A model generated the notes under the pieces. That model did not search any database, was not told the DNA's origin, and saw only the letters and a program-made list of their open reading frames with translations. A stretch of 64,000 bases of DNA from Novipirellula artificiosorum (lineage in GTDB: Bacteria > Planctomycetota > Planctomycetia > Pirellulales > Pirellulaceae). Below, piece by piece: positions 54,301 through 62,072 of the stretch. The DNA lies in the NCBI RefSeq assembly GCF_007860135.1, contig NZ_SJPV01000004.1:186001-250000 (forward strand), read 5' to 3'. The translations under genes and the position numbers were made by a program. Every line of letters starts with the position of its first letter. Positions within the stretch are counted from its first letter, which is position 1.

Positions 54301-54673
54301 CAAGTTCTACTCTGGCAAGGCGGTGTACCGGACGACTTTCCATATGCAGAGCAATTCGACGGGCGCACCGTTCGCCATCGAGCTCGGTCAGATCAAGGAT
54401 ATCGGCATCGCCAGGGTGAAGCTGAACGGAACCGATCTCGGCGTGGTTTGGCGACCACCCTTCCGGCTGGACATATCCAAGGCCGCGAAGTCCGGCAATA
54501 ATGAATTGGAAATCGAGGTGGTCAACTCGTGGCGCAACCGCTTGATTGGCGATCAAGCATTGCCCGAGGACCAACGCCTGACGAAGACCAATGTCAGCGT
54601 CACACCACAGTGGCAGTTGGAGCCCTCGGGGCTTCTGGGTCCCGTTCATCTTCAAACCATCGAAACACCATAA
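51353..54673 (+). CDS. GH106-like alpha-L-rhamnosidase D with inserted discoidin domain, 1106 aa
   Basis: AAGGAAA lies upstream of the ATG at 51353 (MRIVLASISLVAFCLICSAV). The N-terminal core has AGIRAFWWWLNSNVTKEAIS and LSLNIQSGWNLGGPNVTAEE. Residues about 190-320 are an extra F5/8 type C-like domain (AMDRDPATFWVSDKGPD, LLLQGRPGYGPRECTIEVSL, KFVRLLFTSSYD). The barrel then resumes with YVHTDSWEGGGMNWTRGFDQ and THPECSGPHAGPLDGMKNYG, and the tail has VKLNGTDLGVVWRPPFRLDI and NSWRNRLIGD. Discoidin domains bind sugars, so the insertion may target the enzyme to polymer. Last of four GH106-like genes; a sulfatase follows 72 bp later. Confidence 0.87.
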   Translation: MRIVLASISLVAFCLICSAVTADEWEAGFRSPPHSAGIRAFWWWLNSNVTKEAISRDLEEMKAKGFGGALIFDADGSDQRGNRKVPAGPVFASPEWTELFVHACQEAKRLDLELSLNIQSGWNLGGPNVTAEEATQTLVWSKTEVVGPVAFEKTLSAPKSRVFYEDVAVIAIPIPDMQTGTSTAASAQRGCVLLASSSQQNRPVEFAMDRDPATFWVSDKGPDLDNPQWLLLTLSEPTEISALLLQGRPGYGPRECTIEVSLDNRTFRTIQDASLQDGEALNLSFEPQQAKFVRLLFTSSYDVNPVRGKPRNVQVSEISLAGIGIPSPPAFRPIKDLNLKDATRELGGSAPDCRFLLETDPALDGEVAVRSSEIRNLSAKMDDEGVLRWDVPKGHWVILRIGHTDTGAHVSTQSNGWAGRVLDYMNPDSLDAYWTRNLEQVFRAIGPLAGTTLRYVHTDSWEGGGMNWTRGFDQTFQRNRGYDPLPWLAVLAGYVVDSREDSNAFLADFRKTIGDRVAEHYAHLAERARDHGMATHPECSGPHAGPLDGMKNYGRSELMMSEFWSPSPHRPKATNRFFVKQASSAAHTYGKQLVGAEGFTTIGPHWNDSPSAHMKPSFDHEFCAGLNLLFTHTFTCSPKEMGIPGQEYFAGTHFNPQVTWWDDAPTVIDYFRRCQYLAQQADFVADVVYYYGDHIPNIATLKESDPAGALPGYDYDVISEESLLSSLTVEKGRLKLPSGMEYRVLVLPDHRVLSLGAITKVDELVRGGATVLGPKPVRAVSLEGGADGKQRYEKLADGLWGTTDPIDDSKGSRRVGTGRVVWGMPARDLLTADGIAEDVDFLDESSASAIHWIHYQIGDADVYFLSEANGEAVRADVLFRCDGRVPELWDAVDGSVQDARTFKFVDGRTHVPLQFDAYGSIFVVFRKASSGDRSLGPNFPIYRTTQSISGPWDVTFDAKWGGPKKPVRFEKLMSWTEHRDPGIKFYSGKAVYRTTFHMQSNSTGAPFAIELGQIKDIGIARVKLNGTDLGVVWRPPFRLDISKAAKSGNNELEIEVVNSWRNRLIGDQALPEDQRLTKTNVSVTPQWQLEPSGLLGPVHLQTIETP

Positions 54674-54745
54674 ATCCGGTCGAACGATTTCAATCGGCAT
54701 CGTTCAAAAGGATCACAAAGAAGTCGTCTCAACAGGAATATAGAC

Positions 54746-56245
54746 ATGACCCGAAAATACTCATCCAGATTGACCGCCGCGTGGATTCTTGTTCTTGCCG
54801 CGGCCTTCACACATGCAGCGGATGACCCGATCGGCAAGCCCAATGTCATTTTCTTGATGGACGACCAGCACCGTTGGGACACATTGGGAAGAGTGAACTC
54901 GATCGTCAAGACGCCCAACCTAGACGCCCTCGCCCAATCGGGCGTTTTTTACGATCAAGCCGTCTGCCAAGCGCCCATGTGTATCCCTAGTCGCAACTCG
55001 ATGATGCTGGGGTTGTATCCCAACCAAACAGGCGTTCTTCGCAACGGGCGCGGTATACCGGACGGGCAACTGCCCTCGCAGCCCCTACCCGAATTGTTCC
55101 GAGATGCCGGATATCAGACCGCCGGTTTCGGCAAGACACATTGGGGAGTGACCTGTTCCACTCGTGGTTTCGAAACCCGCTACATCGGCGAGTGTCTGGA
55201 AAAAGACGCTGTCATGATGATCGATGACGCTCCGGACGCAAAAAAGCGATACGATTCCGAAAGCCACACGATGGGCGCAGGCGAGGAGAACAATCTTGGG
55301 TACCTCGGGTTCACCAGCCAGCTGCCGGAGCTGGAACATCGTGATGGCTGGGTAACGGGCAAATGTTTGGACTTCATCGACAGCAAACTCGACCCTGAGC
55401 GTCCTTTGTTTCTCTACCTGTCTTTCCTCAAGCCACACGCGGGTCACAACGTCCCCGCCGGATATGAGAAGCAATACCGCTTAGATCAAGTCGAATACGC
55501 CAAACAGCCGCCATGGACGGAAGACCGCTCTCCCCATGCCGCCGGTGTCAACCGACGCGATCTGTACGTTGACTATTGGGGGAAAGCGACCGATGAGCAG
55601 TGGCGGTTGATGACCATGCGTTACCGAGCCAACTGCACGTGGATCGACGATATGTTCGGAAGGGTGTTGAGGGAGCTGGAGCGAAAAGGTGTCCTTGACA
55701 ACGCCCTGATTGTCTACTGCTCCGATCATGGCGAAATGCTCGGCGAACGCTTCTATCGGTTCAACAAGTACTGCCTCTATGAGTCCAGCGTTCGCGTACC
55801 ACTGATCCTGTCGGGCTCCGCGATTCCCGAGGAACTGCAAGGCAAGACCGACCATCGTCCGGCCGAGCTGGTCGACCTCTACCCCACTGTACTTGGCGCT
55901 GCGGGCATCACGATTCCGCAGCAGGCGGTTGGGATGAACCTGTTGGGCAAGGAGAGAAGGCCTGCGTCATTCTCCTCGTTGCACGAGCGCGGCAACGAGG
56001 CCGCTTTCATGTGGCGAACCGCTGACTACAAACTCATCCTTCGAATGAAACGCAGGGCAGACGACAATGCGTGCATGTATACGGCTGCCGATATCATCGG
56101 CGGCGAGTTCTACAACTTGGCCGAAGACCCTCAGGAGTGGTACGATCTGTATCCAGACCTTGCGGCGTCGCGGAACCCTCGCGAAACCATGACAAGGGAA
56201 TTGCTGAAGTTTCTCAAGTCTCAACGCACAATCACTCGTCCTTAA
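54746..56245 (+). CDS. Type I sulfatase, 499 aa
   Basis: AGGAA precedes the ATG, and the signal peptide ends near FTHAA. KPNVIFLMDDQHRWDTLGRV gives the metal-site Asp pair. The formylglycine motif is CIPSR at Cys79 (QAPMCIPSRNSMMLGLYPNQ). YCSDHGEMLGERFYRFNKYC is the second metal-site region; in this branch DHGEMLGE replaces the DNGG form. The stop is 11 nt before the next sulfatase start, so the pair is surely co-transcribed. It should remove sulfate from oligosaccharides made by the GH106 enzymes; that is inference from position. Confidence 0.93.
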   Translation: MTRKYSSRLTAAWILVLAAAFTHAADDPIGKPNVIFLMDDQHRWDTLGRVNSIVKTPNLDALAQSGVFYDQAVCQAPMCIPSRNSMMLGLYPNQTGVLRNGRGIPDGQLPSQPLPELFRDAGYQTAGFGKTHWGVTCSTRGFETRYIGECLEKDAVMMIDDAPDAKKRYDSESHTMGAGEENNLGYLGFTSQLPELEHRDGWVTGKCLDFIDSKLDPERPLFLYLSFLKPHAGHNVPAGYEKQYRLDQVEYAKQPPWTEDRSPHAAGVNRRDLYVDYWGKATDEQWRLMTMRYRANCTWIDDMFGRVLRELERKGVLDNALIVYCSDHGEMLGERFYRFNKYCLYESSVRVPLILSGSAIPEELQGKTDHRPAELVDLYPTVLGAAGITIPQQAVGMNLLGKERRPASFSSLHERGNEAAFMWRTADYKLILRMKRRADDNACMYTAADIIGGEFYNLAEDPQEWYDLYPDLAASRNPRETMTRELLKFLKSQRTITRP

Positions 56246-56256
56246 GGAAGCATCGA

Positions 56257-57774
56257 ATGGAAAACGATTCCCTGTCCAGACGCCCGTTTTTGCACCGTTG
56301 TTTGTTGTACGGGACGGCACTGACGCTGAGCCTGGGGATGTCGCTTCCGTGTAGGGGAAAACCGACATCCAAACCGAACATTGTCTTTGTGCTGACGGAC
56401 CAGTGGCGAGCTCAGGCCACTGGCTATGCCGGTGACCCCAATGTGAAGACGCCGAATTTGGATGCCTTGGCCGCCGAGAGCATCCATTTTGAAAACACGG
56501 TTTCTGTCTGCCCCGTCTGCACCCCGTACCGCGCCTCGCTGATGACCGGTCGCTATCCGCTCAGCACGGGAATGTTCTTGAACGATCTCTACTTGCCAGC
56601 CGAGGAGTTGTGCATGGCCGAGATTCTCAACAAAGTCGGTTACGAAACGGGCTACATTGGCAAATGGCACCTCGACGGACATGGCCGTGACGTCTTCATT
56701 CCCCGCGAGCGACGCCAGGGCTTTGACTATTGGAAAGTTCTCGAGTGCACGCACCAATACAACGACTCCTGCTACTACGCAGGCGATGACCCGACCCTCC
56801 GAAAGTGGAATGGCTATGACGCCTATGCCCAAACGAAGGACGCCCAGGACTACATCCGAAGCCATGCCCAAGCCGACGATCCCTTTCTCTTGATGGTGGC
56901 CTATGGTGGCCCCCACTTTCCTCATCACTCCGCGCCGCAGGAACTCAAACAATGGTATCCGGTTGATGGGATCAAGTTACGTCCAAACGTACCGGAACAG
57001 GGGCAGGACAGGGCCGCGAAAGAGGCGCAGGGTTACTACGCCCATTGCTCCGCGCTTGACCGTTGCGTCGGAGAACTGCTCAAGACCCTGTCCGAGACCG
57101 GTGAAGCCGAGAACACGATCTTCGTCTTTACATCCGACCATGGTGAAATGCTTGGCTCGCAGGGGCAACCCTCCTATGAGAAGCAGCGTCCGTGGGATGA
57201 GTCGATACGCGTTCCGCTGCTGGTCCGTTATCCGTTGCTTGCTGGCCACGACGGAAAGTCGGTAAAAACGCCGGTTAACACTCCTGATCTTTTGCCGACG
57301 TTGCTGTCGCTCGCTGGTGTCGCGATTCCGGATACGATTGAAGGAGAGGATCTATCACGGTTGATCCAGGACAACAAGACCGATGAAGATCGGGCCGCCC
57401 TGGTCATGTCGGTGTCTCCCTTCGCCGGATACTCAGGCGGCAAGGAATTTAGAGCGATACGCACCGCACGATACACCTATGTCTGCGATCAGGACGGCCC
57501 CTGGCTGATGTACGACAACCAAATGGATCCGTACCAGATGAACAACCTGATTGGCGATGCTGACCATGTCCGTTTGCAGGCAGAACTGAACGACAAACTG
57601 CAATCGAAACTCAAGCAAACAGGCGATCTATTTTTCCCCAAGCATCACTACCTGATGGAGTGGGGATATTCGGTGGATGATCGAGGCTGCATACCGTACT
57701 TTTACCAACACTCCAGGCAAGCCAAGAAGCCGGAAGACTTCAAGGTGCAGAGCCCCGCGAACAAACCCAAATGA
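56257..57774 (+). CDS. Type I sulfatase with Tat-type signal, 505 aa
   Basis: AAGGAAG lies 8 nt before the ATG at 56257. The N-terminus MENDSLSRRPFLHRCLLYGT carries a twin-arginine motif (S-R-R-P-F-L), unlike the Sec-type signals of the other sulfatases, so it may be exported folded. NIVFVLTDQWRAQATGYAGD follows. The formylglycine motif is CTPYR at Cys88, then ASLMTGRYPLSTGMF. TSDHGEMLGSQGQPSYEKQR is the second metal-site motif shared with the preceding sulfatase. If formylglycine is made in the cytoplasm before Tat export, this has consequences for its maturation. Confidence 0.93.
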   Translation: MENDSLSRRPFLHRCLLYGTALTLSLGMSLPCRGKPTSKPNIVFVLTDQWRAQATGYAGDPNVKTPNLDALAAESIHFENTVSVCPVCTPYRASLMTGRYPLSTGMFLNDLYLPAEELCMAEILNKVGYETGYIGKWHLDGHGRDVFIPRERRQGFDYWKVLECTHQYNDSCYYAGDDPTLRKWNGYDAYAQTKDAQDYIRSHAQADDPFLLMVAYGGPHFPHHSAPQELKQWYPVDGIKLRPNVPEQGQDRAAKEAQGYYAHCSALDRCVGELLKTLSETGEAENTIFVFTSDHGEMLGSQGQPSYEKQRPWDESIRVPLLVRYPLLAGHDGKSVKTPVNTPDLLPTLLSLAGVAIPDTIEGEDLSRLIQDNKTDEDRAALVMSVSPFAGYSGGKEFRAIRTARYTYVCDQDGPWLMYDNQMDPYQMNNLIGDADHVRLQAELNDKLQSKLKQTGDLFFPKHHYLMEWGYSVDDRGCIPYFYQHSRQAKKPEDFKVQSPANKPK

Positions 57775-57862
57775 GTTTGATCAAGAACTCCGCACGGTCA
57801 AGCGTTTCGGTCTGCTCCGTGAATCGTCGAAAGACTTGGCGACTTCCGCTACCACCCCAACG

Positions 57863-58336
57863 CTAACCCGGGCTATTCATGGATTCTTGAAAATGCATCA
57901 TAAGCACATTCACTCGTCTGGTTTACGGCAATGAGTCGAGAAGCAGTCTGCGCACGTTGGTGTACCGGATTTAGCCGGCATTTCTCAACCGCTGCCGCCT
58001 CAAAAGAGCGTCTAACTTAGGAAATGGGTTCAACCAAGGATAACGACCACGGAGTGGTCGAAGAGGGTAGCCGGAGGTGAAAGCGAAGCGAACACCCCCG
58101 GACCCCTGTTCCTCGATCGAACCGTCGACCACGTCGTGGTCGCAGATTCCGGCGTGGTTCTGCGATCCCTTCAGGATCGGCAAATCACCTATGTCGAGTT
58201 ATCCATGGGCATCGCTGCGCTCAGCCCATGGCTACCCTCTTTGACCACGTCGTGGTCACGGCTACCGGGCACTCACTAAGTTGTGTTCTCTCGAAAGGCG
58301 GTACACCAACTTGCGCCGTGAATAATCCGGGCTAAG
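57863..58336. repeat. Repeat-built island in convergent gap (MITE/REP-like)
   Basis: The 581-bp gap between convergent genes holds no supported gene. Outer imperfect inverted repeats of about 20 bp (57863-57882 and 58316-58336, core CCCGG..TATTCAYGG) and inner 22-bp ones (57951-57972 and 58294-58315, core TTGGTGTACCG) bound it. Inside are three related hairpins, CGACCAC-GGA-GTGGTCG (58044-58060) and two identical copies of GACCACGTCGTGGTC (58127-58141, 58243-58257), plus CCATGGGC...GCCCATGG (58203-58231). These could terminate both transcripts, or be a decayed non-coding mobile element. Confidence 0.7.
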
Positions 58337-58355
58337 GTTGAATCGGCACAGAGCG

Positions 58356-60131
58356 TTAATCGGAGTCGGTCCTGAGGATGAGATCGATAGAGTGAACATC
58401 GATCAGCCCGCTGCCGGTCATCGTTTCAGCGCCGAGTCGAAGTTCGCAGCTTCCTTTGTTGAGGTGAAACACGCCAAGAGGGAGCGGTTTGAAATCCTTG
58501 ACGAAGTAATGCGAATTCTCGACGCGTTCTTTTGACTTGTCGTAGAGGGGCGGATCAAATACTTCATGGACGATCTGGCTGACGGACACCTCCGCCACCG
58601 AGAGAGTGATTCTTGCACCTTCATTTCCGGCGGCGCAGGTGTAGTACACGATCGCCTCGTAGTCGCCCTGCTGACCCACGTCGATTGGCCAATGGATGTA
58701 GTCGTCAACGTTTGTCCAATTCTTGAAAAAAGAATTGTTCGGCGCTTTTGCGCTCCGCTGTATGGCACCATGGGGCTCGCCGTCACGCGCGGGTAGCGTC
58801 GTGCTTGGCCCGTATCCAACATGAAACGGTCGTCCCGAAAACTTGTCAAAGCACGCATTCATCTCCTCGGCGTGCAGTTGTGCTTTGCGTCTCAACTCGG
58901 ATGCGGCTTTGGGATACTCTTCCGACACGTCGACATGCTGCCCAGGGTCCTTGTCAATATCGAACAACTTTCCAGTCGAATCAAGTCGAAACCGCTGGGT
59001 ACGAACACTGACTTCCTTCTTCTTCGCTGCAAACAGCATTCGAGATGGCCATGTCGTTGTTTCGTTGAGGAGTAGCGGCTGAAGACTTGTTCCGTCGAGC
59101 GGCTTGTCGATCTTCAGATCAATGTTTGCCAAATCGGCCAGCGTTGGCAACAGATCAATTGCGCCAGCGATTTGGGGGATACTTGCCCCGGCGCGTATGT
59201 GGTCTGGCCAGCGGATGAACAAGGGTGACCGCAACCCACCTTCGTCAAGCGATCCCTTTTTACCTTTCATGCCTTGGTTCCAACGATAGGAATTGGGACC
59301 GTTGTCGGAAAAGTAGACGACAATCGTCTCCTCTCGCAGGCCCAGTTCGTCCAGCGTCTTGAGCACCCGCCCGACGTTCCAGTCGATGTTCTCACACATG
59401 GCAAGCGCAGCGCGTGTCATCATCAAGTCCTCTCGGTCGGGGTCGCGGTGACGCATGGCCAAATCCGCATCTTTGAACTTTTCATAGAAAGCGTCTGGAA
59501 CCATCATCGGCGAATGGGGTGTGTTGAGCGGCAAGTAGCAAAAGAAGGGTTGCTGTTGGTTGTCATTAATGAAGTCGATTGCATGCTCGGTAAAATCATC
59601 CACGATGAATCCTCTGCCTCGGACTCGTGTGCCATTGTGATCGAGTGGCGGGCTGAAGTAGTGGCCCCAATGTCCCGACGTGAACCCGTAATACTCATCG
59701 AAGCCGCGTTGGTTTGGGTGTAGCGGCGGTTGAGTCCCGTTGTGCCACTTTCCAAAGGCTCCGGTTGCGTACCCAGCCGACTTGAAGACATCGGCAATGG
59801 TTGTTTCCTCAGCATTCAATCGACCTTCGCCGCGACTGACGCCGCTAACACCGGTGCGAGGATAGTAGCGACCGGTCAGGAACTCGGCACGAGTAGGCGC
59901 ACACACTTGGCAGACATAAAAGTGCTCAAGTCTTGCGCCCTCGGCGGCCAGCGAATCAACATGGGGCGTTGAAAGATTCGTGTTGCCGTTGATACTAAGA
60001 TCACCCCAACCTTGATCGTCCGTCAGGATCACGACGACGTTGGGGCGGCGTGCCGCCGCAGATTCTGCCATGGCTCCCAATACGACGAGAGCCGCCAGGC
60101 TGGAAAGGATCCATTGAGTCGCGTGCTTCAT
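58356..60131 (-). CDS. Type I sulfatase with C-terminal beta module, 591 aa
   Basis: GGAG lies 9 nt before the ATG at 60131 (MKHATQWILSSLAALVVLGA), preferred over 60161. RRPNVVVILTDDQGWGDLSI leads to the formylglycine motif CAPTR at Cys77 and EFLTGRYYPRTGVSGVSRGE. GKWHNGTQPPLHPNQRGFDE and VVYFSDNGPNSYRW motifs are typical of arylsulfatase A-like enzymes. After residue about 450 an extra module (HWPIDVGQQGDYEAIVYYTC, EGARITLSVAEVSVSQIV) of the kind found behind planctomycete sulfatases follows; it may bind carbohydrate. It diverges from the next sulfatase and is convergent with run B. Confidence 0.92.
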   Translation of the reverse strand: MKHATQWILSSLAALVVLGAMAESAAARRPNVVVILTDDQGWGDLSINGNTNLSTPHVDSLAAEGARLEHFYVCQVCAPTRAEFLTGRYYPRTGVSGVSRGEGRLNAEETTIADVFKSAGYATGAFGKWHNGTQPPLHPNQRGFDEYYGFTSGHWGHYFSPPLDHNGTRVRGRGFIVDDFTEHAIDFINDNQQQPFFCYLPLNTPHSPMMVPDAFYEKFKDADLAMRHRDPDREDLMMTRAALAMCENIDWNVGRVLKTLDELGLREETIVVYFSDNGPNSYRWNQGMKGKKGSLDEGGLRSPLFIRWPDHIRAGASIPQIAGAIDLLPTLADLANIDLKIDKPLDGTSLQPLLLNETTTWPSRMLFAAKKKEVSVRTQRFRLDSTGKLFDIDKDPGQHVDVSEEYPKAASELRRKAQLHAEEMNACFDKFSGRPFHVGYGPSTTLPARDGEPHGAIQRSAKAPNNSFFKNWTNVDDYIHWPIDVGQQGDYEAIVYYTCAAGNEGARITLSVAEVSVSQIVHEVFDPPLYDKSKERVENSHYFVKDFKPLPLGVFHLNKGSCELRLGAETMTGSGLIDVHSIDLILRTDSD

Positions 60132-60334
60132 CCGTCTGCTCCAGGTTGATCGAGTCTTCATGGGGTCGCTGTCACGCTTCCACCAGCTGCTTTCCAGTGG
60201 TCCGTCCTACCCCAATTCTAAGCTCTGACAAAGCACCAGTGTATCGAATGGTGATGCCACCGGGAGCAACAACACAAACGATTCCCTTAGCGGTAGAATG
60301 AAACGCCGATCTCAAACACGGAACCCAACACAGA

Positions 60335-60351
60335 CATCGCTGTCAGCGATG
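60335..60351. promoter_or_regulatory. 17-bp palindrome upstream of sulfatase start
   Basis: CATCGCTG-T-CAGCGATG is a perfect 8-bp palindrome around one base, 20 bp before the ATG at 60372 and within the 240-bp divergent gap between two sulfatase genes. It could be an operator or a 5' UTR hairpin. Confidence 0.4.
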
Positions 60352-60371
60352 AAGCCATTTTTTTTCGCTCG

Positions 60372-61934
60372 ATGCTATCCCTTTCAAGGATCTCCCTACC
60401 GATGACCCCCTACCTGAGTGTTCCACTCGTCTTAGCGGTGCTTGCGATCTCTACCGCCCTCCAGGCAGCTGAATCCAACCGTCCCAACGTGATCGTCATT
60501 CTAGCAGATGACATGGGCATCGACTCGGTCTCTGCAATGAACGGCAAATTGGGACTCGAGACTCCCTCGATTGACGAGTTGTCACGTGAAGGCATGTCGT
60601 TTTCCGACGCGCACTCGACGTCAGGTGTGTGCACACCGACACGTTACAGTGTACTGACGGGGCGATACAACTGGCGTTCTCGGCTCAAACGCGGAATCGT
60701 GGGCAAGTGGGAGCGTCCATTGATCGAGGACCAACGTCTGACGTTGCCCGAGATGTTTCGAGAACATGGATACGACACAGCATGCATTGGCAAATGGCAT
60801 CTCGGTTGGCATTGGCCCAAGCAGGGCGGTGGAGTGACCGAAAAGGTCGACCAGATTGATTTCACAGCGTCCGTCAAGGGCGGCCCAAACGATCATGGTT
60901 TTGACAACTACTTTGGCGACGATGTTCCCAATTGGCCGCCGTATGCGTGGCGAGAAAACGATCGATTGCTAGGTGAGATCACGACGCAAATGAAAGCGGG
61001 GGCCATGCTCGGCGTCTCCGCTGGTCCGGCCGTTGCCGACTGGGACTTTCGTGCCGTCCTGTCCGAGTACTCGAAACGGTATTCCGAATACATCCGCGAT
61101 CGTGCCCAACAGCAGCGACCCTTCTTTCTTTACGTCCCGATGCCGTCGCCGCACACGCCCATCGCGCCACACGAAGATTTTCGTGGCAGATCCAACGTCA
61201 GCGAGTACGCTGATTTCCTGATCCAGACGGACCACGCGGTCGGCGAACTGTTGCGTGCTTTGAAGGAGACGGGGCAGGCTGACAACACGGTGGTCTTCTT
61301 CACCTGCGACAATGGAACATCACCCAAAGCTGACTTTGCTTCGCTCAATGCGGGCGGCGTACATTTGAACGAACATTGGCGAGGTTGGAAGGCAGATGCA
61401 TACGAGGGGGGACACCGAGTCCCGTTCTTCGTGCGTTGGCCCGGCCATATTCAGCCCGGCAGCCGATGCGACCAGACGATCACACTGGCCGATATCATGA
61501 GTACCTGTGCAGCGTTGCTTGAACACCCTCTTCCACCTGACGCCGCGGAAGACAGCGTGAGTCTGCTTCCGACCTTGATTGGCGATCAGGAGTTGACCCC
61601 GCTGCATCCGCTTGTCGTTCATCATTCCGTCTCAGGGCATTTCGCAGTCCGCAAAGGAAAATGGAAGCTGCTGTTGTGCCGTGGCTCGGGTGGTTGGAGT
61701 CCACCTAGCGAGTCGGAAGCCGACAAGCAAGGTCTTCCGCCCGTTCAACTCTACGACTTAGAAGCGGATCCGAAAGAAAGGTCAAATCTTCAGGCAAGCC
61801 ATCCGGAACTCGTACAGCAACTCACCGAAGAGCTGCGCCAAATCATCGAACGAGGGCGCAGCACACCCGGACCCAAGCAGCCAAATCACGCTGATGTAAG
61901 CTGGTGGGCCGGTTTGCCATGGGAGAAGCCGTGA
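60372..61934 (+). CDS. Type I sulfatase, 520 aa
   Basis: Starts are possible at ATG 60372 and at ATG 60402 (MTPYLSVPLVLAVLAISTAL), the latter after AAGGA; the signal peptide fits both. NRPNVIVILADDMGIDSVSA gives the Asp pair. The formylglycine motif is CTPTR at Cys87 from the first Met (SGVCTPTRYSVLTGRYNWRS). CIGKWHLGWHWPKQ, FFLYVPMPSPHTPIAPHEDF and FTCDNGTSPKADF follow in order. The length is normal. The facing gene 138 bp downstream is a GH95 enzyme on the other strand. Confidence 0.93.
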   Translation: MLSLSRISLPMTPYLSVPLVLAVLAISTALQAAESNRPNVIVILADDMGIDSVSAMNGKLGLETPSIDELSREGMSFSDAHSTSGVCTPTRYSVLTGRYNWRSRLKRGIVGKWERPLIEDQRLTLPEMFREHGYDTACIGKWHLGWHWPKQGGGVTEKVDQIDFTASVKGGPNDHGFDNYFGDDVPNWPPYAWRENDRLLGEITTQMKAGAMLGVSAGPAVADWDFRAVLSEYSKRYSEYIRDRAQQQRPFFLYVPMPSPHTPIAPHEDFRGRSNVSEYADFLIQTDHAVGELLRALKETGQADNTVVFFTCDNGTSPKADFASLNAGGVHLNEHWRGWKADAYEGGHRVPFFVRWPGHIQPGSRCDQTITLADIMSTCAALLEHPLPPDAAEDSVSLLPTLIGDQELTPLHPLVVHHSVSGHFAVRKGKWKLLLCRGSGGWSPPSESEADKQGLPPVQLYDLEADPKERSNLQASHPELVQQLTEELRQIIERGRSTPGPKQPNHADVSWWAGLPWEKP

Positions 61935-62072
61935 CGATCCCCACCGACTTGAACCCCGACTTTGACCCGGAAAGGTCCGGCAGCAAACGGAAGGGCAAGA
62001 ATCCGTAGACCCAAACGTCGTGCCGTGCAAGCGAAGCGAGCAGCAGCCCTGCCGCCTTGACCGGGCGTTTGG

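Noticed and set aside
57677-57934. 85-codon frame at the end of the second sulfatase of run B
   Set aside because: It mostly overlaps the sulfatase 3' end in another frame and has no start signal.
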